Below are positions 1 through 8,416 of a DNA stretch of 64,000 nucleotides, in pieces. The position numbers and the translations under genes were made by a program. Source of the stretch: Flavobacteriales bacterium UBA6057 (GTDB lineage Bacteria > Bacteroidota > Bacteroidia > Flavobacteriales_G > Salibacteraceae); contig DIYJ01000003.1 in assembly GCA_002428995.1 (NCBI GenBank), positions 124,001 through 188,000 on the forward strand, given 5' to 3'. Within the stretch, counting starts at the first letter, position 1, and every line of letters starts with the position of its first letter. The notes beneath the pieces are model-generated. The model was not told where the DNA came from. It did no database searches and saw nothing but the letters and a program-made list of their open reading frames with translations.

Positions 1-1
1 G

Positions 2-295
2 GCACAGCTTGACCCAGATCGTTTACTAAATAGGGATAAACAAGACTTAGTGCAGTTGATTACGATATTGAGCCAAGACTTGTTGAGCTACCGAAATCGC
101 TGCTATGGCGTTAATGAGGTAGCAGAAATGTTTGACCGGAGTACTGATTGGGTCTATTCGGCATTGAGCCGACCGCAAACCACGCTGCAAACTGAAATTT
201 TCAATGCAGCGAAGAGGGACGGAAGACTGGTTTCATTTTCAGCAATAGAACTGGTTCGGATCAAACAAGACTTTCTAAATAATTGTGATGAGTGA
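2..295 (+). CDS. Small HTH-like protein, 5' end outside window
   Basis: The reading frame is open from base 2 to the stop at 295, so the true start probably lies left of the window; the GTG at 50 is only an internal candidate. The visible part contains CYGVNEVAEMF followed by DWVYSALSRP, which resembles the helix-turn-helix of small excisionase/AlpA-like DNA-binding proteins. The C-terminus is charged. It sits 87 bp upstream of an integrase in the same direction, which fits a recombination-directionality or regulatory role, but this is inferred from context. No family is recognised with certainty. Confidence 0.5.
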   Translation, partial: AQLDPDRLLNRDKQDLVQLITILSQDLLSYRNRCYGVNEVAEMFDRSTDWVYSALSRPQTTLQTEIFNAAKRDGRLVSFSAIELVRIKQDFLNNCDE

Positions 296-382
296 ACGCT
301 AAGAGAACATGATTCTCTTCGCTTATCCGCAGTTGTCAGCGGCAGAATAGACACTTACTAACCAAGTGCTATGGAGGGATGA

Positions 383-1630
383 ATGCCGCGCCTAAAACTT
401 ACTGAAAAGCGGATCAAGGAATTGCCGCTGCCAACAGACAAGGACAAAATCGAATATTGGGATACGGAGGTGACACAGCTTTGTGTGGTAGCCCGGAAAT
501 CAGGAAAGAAACGCTATGCCTTTGCATACCGCTTTCAATCACTACAACAGAATTGGCACTTCGGTCCTTACTGCAAAGATTATTCGCTTGAGGCATTTCG
601 AAACGATGTTAAGAAATGGAAAGTCCAGCTTACCGAACATATCAATCCATTCGAGATACCGGATGAAAGTGACTCTACCCCCACAGTCATTGAAGTTTGC
701 CAAAAGAATTTGAACCGTAAGGTCAAAATCAAAAAATCACTTGGCAAGCCGCTTTCAGCCGGAACAATACGTGACTATGAGCGCGTGAATAAAATCATAG
801 AAAGTCATCATACCGGAATTGGCGAATTGCTTGTTACACAGGTCACTTTGGAATTTGCTGCGCGTTTTCTTGAAGCATTCCTTGATAAAAGACGTGAACA
901 TGATTCAATTCGTGCCCGTCTGGTCAACGTTTGGAAAGAAGATGTAATTGGACAACTTATTGCCGGTAGATGGGACATTCTCTATAACCCGTGGGAATTG
1001 CAGCCCAAAATGTACACACTCCCATCCCCGGAAACCCTTCCAAGACATACAGATGAGGAAATACTTATGATTCTCGATTATTTGAAACGTGCAGAGCTTG
1101 GTAAACTCGATATTGATGTTAGCCAGGTCTGGATAGACTTCATGCGTTTCTTCATCGAAAATGGAACCAGACCAACAGAAACACTTGCAATACAATACCC
1201 TTGGATTAACCTCGAAGGAGGTTACGTGAAGCACGAATTCACTAAAACAGGCACCAAGATTATTTACCTGATGGATGAAACTGTTAACCGGATCAGGAGA
1301 TCAATCGACACCCGTAGATCTAATTTCCTATTCCCAAGCGGTCATGGTGGCCACAGAGAGAATTATTCTAAGGAATATGGTAGGATGCAGAGGCGTATTG
1401 GCACACTGCCTGAACCGTATGGTATTAGAAGATGGCACGCAAAAAAGGCGCGTTTGGCTCTTAATGGCAGCAGCCAAGAGCTTCAAAAACTAATGTCTTG
1501 GAAAACGGAATCAATGGCGAGCAGATATTCAGGAAACGATGATGATATCCTAGAACAAGAAATCTTGCAAAACCGAAAAAGAAAGGGTGTAGTAAGTGAA
1601 GACATAAGAAAACTGATTGAAAATCAGTAA
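383..1630 (+). CDS. int: Tyrosine recombinase / integrase
   Basis: A 415-residue site-specific tyrosine recombinase, expected to integrate and excise a mobile element by strand exchange at an att site. The N-terminal ~90 residues (LKLTEKRIKELPLP onward) look like the arm-binding domain of P4-type integrases. A core-binding region follows, then the catalytic domain. Visible catalytic elements are Arg in ENGTRPTETLAIQ, Arg in YGIRRWHAKKA, Trp in the usual third-box His/Trp position (LMSWKTESM) and the nucleophile Tyr in MASRYSG. The ATG at 383 is preceded by atggagggatga, a weak SD-like site. The 3' end lies about 155 bp from a tRNA-Lys 3' fragment that is the likely att core. All key residues are present, so it is probably active. 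Confidence 0.9.
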   Translation: MPRLKLTEKRIKELPLPTDKDKIEYWDTEVTQLCVVARKSGKKRYAFAYRFQSLQQNWHFGPYCKDYSLEAFRNDVKKWKVQLTEHINPFEIPDESDSTPTVIEVCQKNLNRKVKIKKSLGKPLSAGTIRDYERVNKIIESHHTGIGELLVTQVTLEFAARFLEAFLDKRREHDSIRARLVNVWKEDVIGQLIAGRWDILYNPWELQPKMYTLPSPETLPRHTDEEILMILDYLKRAELGKLDIDVSQVWIDFMRFFIENGTRPTETLAIQYPWINLEGGYVKHEFTKTGTKIIYLMDETVNRIRRSIDTRRSNFLFPSGHGGHRENYSKEYGRMQRRIGTLPEPYGIRRWHAKKARLALNGSSQELQKLMSWKTESMASRYSGNDDDILEQEILQNRKRKGVVSEDIRKLIENQ

Positions 1631-1647
1631 CTCAGAGACTAGTATTC

Positions 1648-1668
1648 TGACGAGCATATGACGAGCAA
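1648..1668 (+). repeat. Paired 9-bp direct repeat, integrase arm-type site (left)
   Basis: Two copies of TGACGAGCA separated by TA. The same 21-bp arrangement recurs exactly at 1879-1899 on the other side of the tRNA-Lys fragment. Repeats of this size flanking an att core are typical of arm-type sites bound by the integrase N-terminal domain; that role is inferred. Confidence 0.6.
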
Positions 1669-1784
1669 CAGGACTAAATACACAGCCAAATTGTTACAAA
1701 ATGATACAAAATCGGGAAGGTGCAAATTGACATTTCACAAGCGATTACAAAAGCTTAGGATTTCCTACAATTTCCTTGGATCAA

Positions 1785-1829
1785 CTTTTAATCAGTGGGT
1801 CACAGGTTCGAATCCTGTCGGGATCACCA
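1785..1829 (+). other. att core: 3' fragment of a tRNA-Lys (anticodon TTT)
   Basis: The sequence reads as the 3' part of a tRNA from the anticodon loop to CCA: loop CTTTTAA (anticodon TTT), 3' anticodon stem TCAGT, variable region GGGTC, T-arm ACAGG-TTCGAAT-CCTGT, 3' acceptor strand CGGGATC, discriminator A and CCA. The bases 5' of the loop do not pair with TCAGT, and no D-arm or 5' acceptor strand is present, so this is not a working tRNA. Tyrosine integrases commonly recombine at the anticodon or T-loop of tRNA genes and leave such a fragment at the far element end. The intact tRNA-Lys is not in the window. Confidence 0.8.
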
Positions 1830-1878
1830 TACTCAGCAAGGGCTACAGCCTCAATGCTAAATCTTCAAAAAACCTCTA

Positions 1879-1899
1879 TGACGAGCATATGACGAGCAA
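1879..1899 (+). repeat. Paired 9-bp direct repeat, integrase arm-type site (right)
   Basis: Exact second copy of the TGACGAGCA-TA-TGACGAGCA arrangement seen at 1648-1668. It lies about 50 bp to the right of the tRNA-Lys fragment, so arm-like sites occur on both sides of the core, as in an attP or a junction of two tandem elements. Confidence 0.6.
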
Positions 1900-2058
1900 T
1901 ATTCAAGTACTGGCTACTGCCATGTATGGCTGCATACATTTTGTTGCATGAACTATATAGGGACATCTTAGGTCAACGGATGATCTTTTGAGTATCTGCA
2001 CATGATATAAGCGTTTATAAACCGTTTGCGCGCATCCACTTTCATATGTTTGGAAAAT

Positions 2059-2553
2059 ATGGCTGATACTTCCGATATACTGCAATCAAGAATCTTTCAA
2101 GCGTTAGCGAGCGTTATTCACGATTTGCAGAAAAGGAAGTTTGAGCAGCGCGGTACAACTTCAGTGCATACAATACAGATTGACGCAACAACCGAAGGTC
2201 ACTTGTTTGCTAGACTAAGCATTGTAGGGTTTGATGATTCAGAGATGCCAACCCGAAAGAATGATTTGGTTATTAGGCTTGTTGTCGAAGAATCTCTCGA
2301 TGCAAACCCTGAGCCATTGACATTCAGTGGACTTGCAACAAAGGCAGGTCTAAAGCCGTTTGCTCCAGAATTTAGTCTAGGCATCGAGTTGTACGAAGGT
2401 GTGAATGTGCCTAATGGACAATACTACCTAGAGCGGTCTAACAATAAGCAGGTTCATATTGGCCACGCTAAAGGCGATCGTTTCAGGCATTCGCAAGACC
2501 TCATCTTTAATCGTGAGGATCTTACCTCTTTGCTCAAGGCCGTTAGCTCTTAG
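2059..2553 (+). CDS. Hypothetical protein, intact copy of a locally duplicated gene
   Basis: About 164 residues, starting at MADTSDILQ; the upstream in-frame ATG at 2026 is possible but the second one is closer to a gga-rich stretch. The protein appears soluble, with no signal peptide or membrane segment, and mixes beta-rich (HTIQIDATTEGHLFARLSI) and helical parts. No family is recognised. A degenerate copy of its 3' end lies at 3996-4125, so the gene was once duplicated. It follows the att region and leads a short run of rightward genes. Confidence 0.55.
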   Translation: MADTSDILQSRIFQALASVIHDLQKRKFEQRGTTSVHTIQIDATTEGHLFARLSIVGFDDSEMPTRKNDLVIRLVVEESLDANPEPLTFSGLATKAGLKPFAPEFSLGIELYEGVNVPNGQYYLERSNNKQVHIGHAKGDRFRHSQDLIFNREDLTSLLKAVSS

Positions 2554-2662
2554 AGAATAGCAAAATAGACATGCTCATTAATATGCAGGCTTTTTGCGCT
2601 GCACTATTCATGGTATTTACAAGCTTGATTTTCTAAGTTTGAGTTATAACTACCAACTAACT

Positions 2663-3067
2663 ATGAAAGCCAACGCATTATTCTTTCTGTTGACCACGTT
2701 GCTATCTTTTAGTGCGATTTCTCAAACCCAAGAATTCAAGGTCTTGAACATGAGGGAAGTCGAAGAAATTCTAGAATCGATGGCATCCGACCCTGAAGCC
2801 TATGAATACGAATATTTTGTTGCAGAATTTGATTGCAAGAAATGCCCGCCCGACTGCCTCTGTAGTCCAGCTCGGACAGTAACGAAAGGATTAGGGAAAA
2901 AGAGGTTCGAGACAATTGCTGCATCTGGCACTTGGGATTTTTATGCAAAAGACCTGAAAGACCCCTCGAAGCCTGCTATACTTCTAAAAAAAGATGCGCT
3001 ATTGGATGGCTCAAATCCTCAGTTTGAACTCGATACTGCCTCATTTCGAGAAATTGAATTACAATAA
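2663..3067 (+). CDS. Secreted hypothetical protein with cysteine cluster
   Basis: About 134 residues. The ATG at 2663 gives a clean signal peptide (MKANALFFLLTTLLSFSAISQ), whereas the longer frame from 2594 would place it internally. After cleavage the mature protein carries a compact cysteine cluster, CKKCPPDCLC, near residues 60-70, which could form disulfides or bind metal. No lipobox or T9SS tail is seen. Only 11 bp separate it from the next gene, suggesting co-transcription. Function is unknown. Confidence 0.6.
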   Translation: MKANALFFLLTTLLSFSAISQTQEFKVLNMREVEEILESMASDPEAYEYEYFVAEFDCKKCPPDCLCSPARTVTKGLGKKRFETIAASGTWDFYAKDLKDPSKPAILLKKDALLDGSNPQFELDTASFREIELQ

Positions 3068-3078
3068 TCTAGTTAACG

Positions 3079-3789
3079 ATGTCACTGAGCGAAGAGGAAA
3101 GGACACTCATTGCGAAGGCGGTGGCGGACGAGATTTCTAAAAGGGAATCACGTATTGCCAAGTTCTTTAAGCATCCAGCCGTGCTAATCGTTCTTGGGTT
3201 TCTGCTTACCACTGTGTTTGGTAGTATTCTCCAATTGAAAGAGTGGAGAAATCAACAGGAGTTCAGACTGGCAGAAGAGAAATATCGAGAGCAGGTTAAA
3301 GTTTTGAGGAAGGTATCTAGGACGCTGGGTGAATACAAAACTTTGATTGATGAACGCATAACACCCTACTACTGGAAGGACGAAAGCATGTCTGAAGAGG
3401 GTTTTGGAAAAGCTAAAGAGGGCTGGAATTCAAGGAAACGTCAAATCAAAATTGACTTAGGGACGATAGAGAATGATATCCTGATGAATTTTTCAGAGGT
3501 CAATATGGTTAATGCTCAAATGCTGATTGACACTTTTGATCTCAGACGAAGGGTAATTGATAACGATCTCAATAATAGGCATGAAGAGATGTCGCCTCAG
3601 GAATATTGGGATACAACACTAACCACCGACCTTCAGCGGCAGACCTTTTTTCATAAGCTCACTGAAATAATGGTTCAGAGAATCCATCTAGATACTACGA
3701 TAAAACATCATAGCGTTATCTTAATGAATTCTATCAATACCGATTTCTCAGTTGCTGCTACTCAATATTCAATCTGGCCTTGGGACTAG
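3079..3789 (+). CDS. Single-pass membrane protein with coiled-coil region
   Basis: A 236-residue protein. The N-terminal ~30 residues are charged and helical (SLSEEERTLIAKAVADEIS), followed by one membrane segment (PAVLIVLGFLLTTVFGSIL, about 35-53). A long charged helical region then begins LKEWRNQQEFRLAEEKYREQ. There is no signal peptide, so most of the protein probably lies on one face of the inner membrane. It follows the secreted protein at 2663 by 11 bp. No domain family is recognised; small anchored coiled-coil proteins of this shape occur among phage-defence cargo, but that is only a contextual idea. Confidence 0.6.
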   Translation: MSLSEEERTLIAKAVADEISKRESRIAKFFKHPAVLIVLGFLLTTVFGSILQLKEWRNQQEFRLAEEKYREQVKVLRKVSRTLGEYKTLIDERITPYYWKDESMSEEGFGKAKEGWNSRKRQIKIDLGTIENDILMNFSEVNMVNAQMLIDTFDLRRRVIDNDLNNRHEEMSPQEYWDTTLTTDLQRQTFFHKLTEIMVQRIHLDTTIKHHSVILMNSINTDFSVAATQYSIWPWD

Positions 3790-3995
3790 CTAAAATGTTG
3801 ATGAAAGGCAGTGCCCTTGAATAATTTCTCTAAAGCCTGTTTTGTGCTATAATCCCCTCGTACTACGTTGTGCTCAGCACCCTTATTGTAATTTCTTCTC
3901 CAATAAGTCGAGCAGTAACAGTTGGCGAATAGAAAGCAACTCTGTTCATTGAACTATAGCTCTGGGGTCTGAGCTCATGTCAAGGTAAAGGTAAG

Positions 3996-4125
3996 ACTAT
4001 CTGGAGAGGTCTAAGAATAAGCAGGTGTATGTTAGGCCATCCTAAAGTTCAGGCATTCGCAAGACTTCATCTTTAATCGTGAAGATCTTTCTTCTCTGCT
4101 CAAGGTTGTGAGCCCTTATGGAATA
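3996..4125 (+). pseudogene. Degenerate duplicate of the 3' end of the 2059-2553 gene
   Basis: Bases here align with about 2425-2562. Shared stretches include AATAAGCAGGT, TTCAGGCATTCGCAAGAC and TCATCTTTAATCGTGA, with a deletion of about 9 bases in the middle (where the intact copy reads GGCGATCGT) and many substitutions. No open frame is kept. This is a remnant of a tandem duplication that brackets the genes at 2663 and 3079. Confidence 0.75.
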
Positions 4126-4577
4126 GGTCGATCTTGAATCTCAACTTGTTTGGTAGATTTTTCCGCTGAGACACCTGTTATTTCTGTTTGCTTAGCAGAA
4201 TGAGTTGTCTCAATGCCTGTATGCTGCTCTGCAGCTGCTTTCAAATTGCGTTCCAATATTTCTTGTATTGCAGCAGTATCTTTTTCAGACATCTGGATTG
4301 TTACATCTGCATCTCTTCTCAATGAGTCTTCGATGCCTAAGGCTTTATGTAACTCCTCGCTAATAGTGTCTTTGGTATTTTCAGCATCTGATTTTTCTTT
4401 TAGGCTATTGAGTCCAATAGTCAAGGCACCTGAGAGAAGCCCTACTAACATCGGCCCTACGGTCGTGGTTATGGAAATAAGTGCCAGCTCGAAGTTTTCT
4501 TGCTGTCTGTCCTCTTGAGCTTCAATAGGCGTGGGAAACAACCTTCTTCTCAGCTCTTCTTTAGTTTCTTTGGACAC
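4116..4577 (-). CDS. Small membrane protein, unknown function
   Basis: A 153-residue protein with a charged N-terminus (SKETKEELRRRLFP), one or two hydrophobic segments around residues 28-55 (FELALISITTTVGPMLVGLL and following) and a long charged tail rich in Glu, Lys and Thr. The frame ends inside the duplicate remnant at 3996-4125, so its C-terminus may be partly made from that older sequence. It is convergent with the rightward genes before it. No family is recognised. Confidence 0.5.
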   Translation of the reverse strand: MSKETKEELRRRLFPTPIEAQEDRQQENFELALISITTTVGPMLVGLLSGALTIGLNSLKEKSDAENTKDTISEELHKALGIEDSLRRDADVTIQMSEKDTAAIQEILERNLKAAAEQHTGIETTHSAKQTEITGVSAEKSTKQVEIQDRPIP

Positions 4578-4661
4578 TTCAGTACACGACCTCTCATGAA
4601 AACTTTATCGTATCAGATCATATCACGAAAGCTCGCCGAGGTCTAGCCCAAATTGAGAATC

Positions 4662-5393
4662 CTACTTTGCCTCGATTAGGCAATATCCACCTGCATTCTT
4701 AGAATAGTCTATTTCTTCAGTTCGGATAGAAGTAAATCCGGCATCTGTAAGCTGAGATTTCAAAATATCGAACGACACTTTCCATTCACCGCTTCGCATC
4801 AGACCGTCATAAAACGCCTTTTTTTCGAATTTCTCCTCTGTTTCAGACTTGACGTTCTTTAACCTTTCATTATGGAAGGCGTATAGCGCACTATCCCTCT
4901 TTTCTTCACTCGAATATGTAGGTAGAAAAACATCTCCAACTAGCAGAGTTCCTTGCGGAGCGAGATTGGCTTTACAGTTCTTAAGAAAACTCAGTTTGTC
5001 CTCATCGGGTATGTGGTGATATACAAGGCTGAAAGTGATTAATTCAGAAGTTCGACTATAAAACCTCCCATCACCTGAAGTAAGAAGATGTGCATGCTTC
5101 GATAGTTTTCGATGAGCGCGAAAGATGAAGTCTGGATCATTGTCTATTCCAAAGTACTTATCATGGTAGAACTGAATTATTCGGCTTGAATAAAGACCAG
5201 TGCCAAAACCTATCTCGCATATAGTTCTGAAATCTAAGCCAGACAACCTTTGAATCATAGATTCAATCATTGCTTGATAGCCTCTGCTACTTAGTAGCAC
5301 AGTGTCATAGGATTCCAAAAGCCAATCTTTTGAAACCTCATCGACTTGCTGTCTTAGCTCTTCTAGACCTATCTCAATTTCGAAATCTATCAT
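4662..5393 (-). CDS. Class I SAM-dependent methyltransferase
   Basis: A 243-residue predicted methyltransferase using S-adenosylmethionine. Motif I is clear (ICEIGFGTGLYS, about residue 58-70), followed by an acidic residue after the second strand (FGIDNDPDF), a post-I region (LTSGDGRFY) and a motif II-like strand (LITFSLVYHHIPDEDKL). The order matches the Methyltransf_11/25-like Rossmann fold. The substrate cannot be read from sequence; the HHIPD element is common in small-molecule methyltransferases. It is divergent from the gene at 5436 with a 42-bp shared intergenic region. Confidence 0.75.
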   Translation of the reverse strand: MIDFEIEIGLEELRQQVDEVSKDWLLESYDTVLLSSRGYQAMIESMIQRLSGLDFRTICEIGFGTGLYSSRIIQFYHDKYFGIDNDPDFIFRAHRKLSKHAHLLTSGDGRFYSRTSELITFSLVYHHIPDEDKLSFLKNCKANLAPQGTLLVGDVFLPTYSSEEKRDSALYAFHNERLKNVKSETEEKFEKKAFYDGLMRSGEWKVSFDILKSQLTDAGFTSIRTEEIDYSKNAGGYCLIEAK

Positions 5394-5435
5394 ATAACTA
5401 TTATTGCCTAGGAACTATTAGGATAATAAATCCAA

Positions 5436-6488
5436 ATGACAAAGATGCTTCAAAAACTATTCCAGCGGCAAAGACCTTCTGATTCATCCAATTTCTTTGT
5501 TCGAAGGATTCTTTGGCCTTTACTTTTATCGTTGTGTGTTGGTGTGCTCATTGGTAGTCTGAAAGACGCGGGGGGAGATACAAACGTATTTGATGTCTGG
5601 GCAGAAGCTTGCCTAGGAGCACTTATCACTTATGGTATCAGTTTTTACACATTCCAAGCACGTGATGACATTAAGCTGAAAGAAGGTATGAAGCTTGGAC
5701 TTGAACGGTTGGATACGGAAGTGGAAAGGCGTGCCAGTCTGCTTGCTTTTGCATTAAGAGATATTGGCGATCAAAATCACTTCAAGGTCTTTTATGAAAA
5801 ACAGTTTGAAAGAGTTGCGGATCGTCATGGTGGCGGTCTGTTGATAGATGGAGTGAGTGATTCAGATTACCTAACTATTCTCCGAGAAGCATTTGAGCAA
5901 GCGAGACAAGACTTTTTCTCAACTCTCACCAATCGATACCTTCCTTCTTGGTTTTTCAATGATGAGGGCATGACCACGGCACAGAAGAAGAAATATCTGA
6001 GCGTGATAAATAGAAAAAATGATGGTATTAAGCCTACACGTCTGATGATTTTTAAGGAAGACAGGTTGAGGAACGACTTGCTACATACTCTCAAGCCGAA
6101 TCAAATTGTAGAGTTTTTTGAACTAAATAGATATGTAGATCTATTTTTTGTCGACAGAGATTATGTCAATGAGCACATTGAATATGATGGTTCCTTAATT
6201 GCTGATCTCGATTATGTTGTTTTTGATGACTTTCTTGTAATCAAAAGATTGATTGACGAAAAAATTAATGGGGTGTCAATTGATCGACTTCTTGTTTCTA
6301 CCACTAGGTATGAAACGCATGAGAGATATCTCAGACTCATGAATGGCCTCCTAAGAGACGATTTTCACATGAGTGGAGGGAAAGTTATGGACAAGGAAGA
6401 AATGTTTGATTATTTCAACCTAGACCAAGTGCTAAACGCAAATCAAAAGAAGGCAATTGCCCCATTTCTTAAAAGACCTTTGCGTTGA
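5436..6488 (+). CDS. Membrane-anchored hypothetical protein
   Basis: A 350-residue protein with two N-terminal membrane segments, at about residues 25-45 (ILWPLLLSLCVGVLIGSL) and 55-75 (VWAEACLGALITYGISFYTF). A soluble domain of about 270 residues follows, beginning RDDIKLKEGMKLGLERLDTE. The body contains many aromatic and acidic residues and short basic motifs but no recognised catalytic signature. The arrangement (two short helices, large cytoplasmic domain) resembles signalling or defence sensors. It stands alone between leftward genes. Confidence 0.6.
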   Translation: MTKMLQKLFQRQRPSDSSNFFVRRILWPLLLSLCVGVLIGSLKDAGGDTNVFDVWAEACLGALITYGISFYTFQARDDIKLKEGMKLGLERLDTEVERRASLLAFALRDIGDQNHFKVFYEKQFERVADRHGGGLLIDGVSDSDYLTILREAFEQARQDFFSTLTNRYLPSWFFNDEGMTTAQKKKYLSVINRKNDGIKPTRLMIFKEDRLRNDLLHTLKPNQIVEFFELNRYVDLFFVDRDYVNEHIEYDGSLIADLDYVVFDDFLVIKRLIDEKINGVSIDRLLVSTTRYETHERYLRLMNGLLRDDFHMSGGKVMDKEEMFDYFNLDQVLNANQKKAIAPFLKRPLR

Positions 6489-6548
6489 CTCATTTAAACC
6501 CTCAATGACGAGCCAGCATACAGTGCTCGGAATGGTCTCAGCTTGTTT

Positions 6549-7505
6549 TCAGATTTCCTGTATGTCTTTCTCTTCATTAACTTCCATTGGTGCCGTTGGG
6601 ATGTCATGTTTATTCAGAACTGCCTCGTGTTCAGCGTTCATAATCGCTCTACCCATGTTTTGCATACCAGGTCCAATTAGGTTCGTAAATGCGCTCTGTC
6701 CGATAATGTTCTGAACAGCGGAATCATCAGCCAAAAACTTCGGACCATGTTCCTTGACATGCGACATTACCCTTTCATCTTTTAGGAGTTGCTGGAATGT
6801 CCTCTCGGTATTTTGTACGCTGATCTCTTCCAATTTTTTTTGAGTCTTAGCATCATATGTGAGCAGATAAGTGCAGAAGTCAAAGTTTGGCAGTGTATTA
6901 TACAAGCCATCAGGTCTCCATGAGTGGCTGTTGTGCAGCATAACTGAAAAGATGTCTGAACCTATATTTGTACGAAAGGTTGATCCTGTCATGTCCTTAC
7001 CGAGCTTGAAGTTCTCACCCCGATAGTAGATATTCAGTAAGTACAATGCAGCCATAATGTCGAACAGGTATTCAAGCCTTCCATATTCAAGTGAGTTAGC
7101 GCGGTCATGTTTAAGGTGCTGATAGGCGTTGTTCCAACCAAATGTCATTCTCTCGGTTCCTGTCCTTTTTACGTTCTTCTGAAAAGGTTTTAGGAACTTC
7201 TTTGCCCTTGATTGAAAGCAGTTTGTGGCGCTGACAATAACTACCTTGGATTCAAGCTTCCAAAGCCCGTTGAGGTGTTTTATGGCATCTTCATCATACT
7301 TAATATTATTCGTCTTTTTTCCACCATTGTGCCGATATAATTCTTTGGCTAAGGATTCAATATCAGAAGCGGCTCTCAGAACCATGTCTGATATCTTGGA
7401 GGAATAGACATTTAACTGGTCATCATCCACGTGGATGGAGAAAAAAAGCGCCTGCATTTCACTTTCTAAATTCTTGAATACAGGCCAGTATATATTATTG
7501 GTCAT
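6549..7505 (-). CDS. Unknown partner of putAbiC-type protein
   Basis: A 318-residue soluble, largely alpha-helical protein. Its start overlaps the end of the upstream AbiC-like gene by 11 bp, indicating translational coupling. A stretch near residue 125-145 (WNNAYQHLKHDRANSLEYG) resembles the KH-R helices seen in some HEPN-like or abortive-infection proteins, but the classical Rx4-6H motif is not convincingly present. No family is recognised. Position argues for a joint role with the AbiC-like membrane protein, perhaps in phage defence. Confidence 0.6.
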   Translation of the reverse strand: MTNNIYWPVFKNLESEMQALFFSIHVDDDQLNVYSSKISDMVLRAASDIESLAKELYRHNGGKKTNNIKYDEDAIKHLNGLWKLESKVVIVSATNCFQSRAKKFLKPFQKNVKRTGTERMTFGWNNAYQHLKHDRANSLEYGRLEYLFDIMAALYLLNIYYRGENFKLGKDMTGSTFRTNIGSDIFSVMLHNSHSWRPDGLYNTLPNFDFCTYLLTYDAKTQKKLEEISVQNTERTFQQLLKDERVMSHVKEHGPKFLADDSAVQNIIGQSAFTNLIGPGMQNMGRAIMNAEHEAVLNKHDIPTAPMEVNEEKDIQEI

Positions 7506-8361
7506 ATGACGATATATAATTTCCTAATCCCGTGAATCCTTTCGGAAGTGTTAAATCCTCAACCCATACTCCGTCTAGAATACAATATGAGCGGCACATT
7601 TGACAATACTCTGGGTCTTCTATTACATAGAGTAAATAATAGAACAAACATTTTTTCTCCTCTTCATACAGCTGTGCCGTCAGAATCTCTGCATAGTTCT
7701 GATGATAGCTTTCCGTATTGTCATTAACATCAAGCCTTTCAATTAAGGAAAGTATATTTCTGAGGTTATTGAATACCGGTTCAACATTCATATTATTCTC
7801 TGAGTACACATCGGCAACAGATTCACTCCAATTGCCATCAGGATTGTCTTGTTGCTGTCTCTTTAGATGCCGCTCCAGGCTAATTAGAAGTTGATCGAAT
7901 GCAGCGTGAGAAACAAACCTATTATGATGCGATCCCCCGCCGCCAAATGAAGTCCACGAGTATTCCGTGTCACTCAATAACTTCCTGTGTAGTTCTATGA
8001 GATTAAAAAAGGTAATCTCAAATCGCTGCAAGGCCATTGTACCACTTTGTTTCTCAAAGACTGCGCGAGTTTCTTCAAGCTCTTTTCTTTGCAGCCCGAG
8101 TTCAATTTTTTGCAGGTATACGGTGATGATAATTCCTGCAAATGCGAATGCAGAAAAAAGAGAGTTCACCATCCCAAACATATCTCCATATGCGCCTCGT
8201 TCACTGGGATTAGAGCTTACATTCATAACAAAGAGCCACCCTAGAATCCAGACTACAATGACTGCAAGACCTACTGTTAGAAGTAAGGTGTTTATTGGAG
8301 TACCACTCTTTTCCAATGCGGCCTCGGTGGTCTGAGACCGTTCCTTCTCATGGTTCTTCAT
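7495..8361 (-). CDS. putAbiC-family putative phage abortive infection protein
   Basis: A 288-residue protein matching the layout of the putative phage abortive infection (putAbiC) family. A first membrane helix lies at about 23-50 (LLLTVGLAVIVVWILGWLF). The characteristic GDMFGMVNSLFSAFAFAGII second helix lies around 80-100, followed by a short coiled coil (LQKIELGLQRKELEETR) and the FEITFFNLIELHRKL segment. The C-terminal half is soluble. Family members are linked to abortive infection, where infected cells stop growth; the mechanism of this one is unknown. It is first of a two-gene unit with the overlapping gene at 6549. Confidence 0.75.
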   Translation of the reverse strand: MKNHEKERSQTTEAALEKSGTPINTLLLTVGLAVIVVWILGWLFVMNVSSNPSERGAYGDMFGMVNSLFSAFAFAGIIITVYLQKIELGLQRKELEETRAVFEKQSGTMALQRFEITFFNLIELHRKLLSDTEYSWTSFGGGGSHHNRFVSHAAFDQLLISLERHLKRQQQDNPDGNWSESVADVYSENNMNVEPVFNNLRNILSLIERLDVNDNTESYHQNYAEILTAQLYEEEKKCLFYYLLYVIEDPEYCQMCRSYCILDGVWVEDLTLPKGFTGLGNYISSYDQ

Positions 8362-8416
8362 GGTTGTTTTAATCTTAGGCTATTCCAAAGACCAAACTAT
8401 CAATTATTGCGTAGCC

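Noticed and set aside
1658..1951. Rightward 97-codon frame over the att site
   Set aside because: It covers the tRNA-Lys fragment and both arm repeats; frame is fortuitous.
6745..7145. HEPN ribonuclease motif in the AbiC partner
   Set aside because: The KH-R helix is suggestive, but a clear Rx4-6H motif could not be identified, so no function is assigned.
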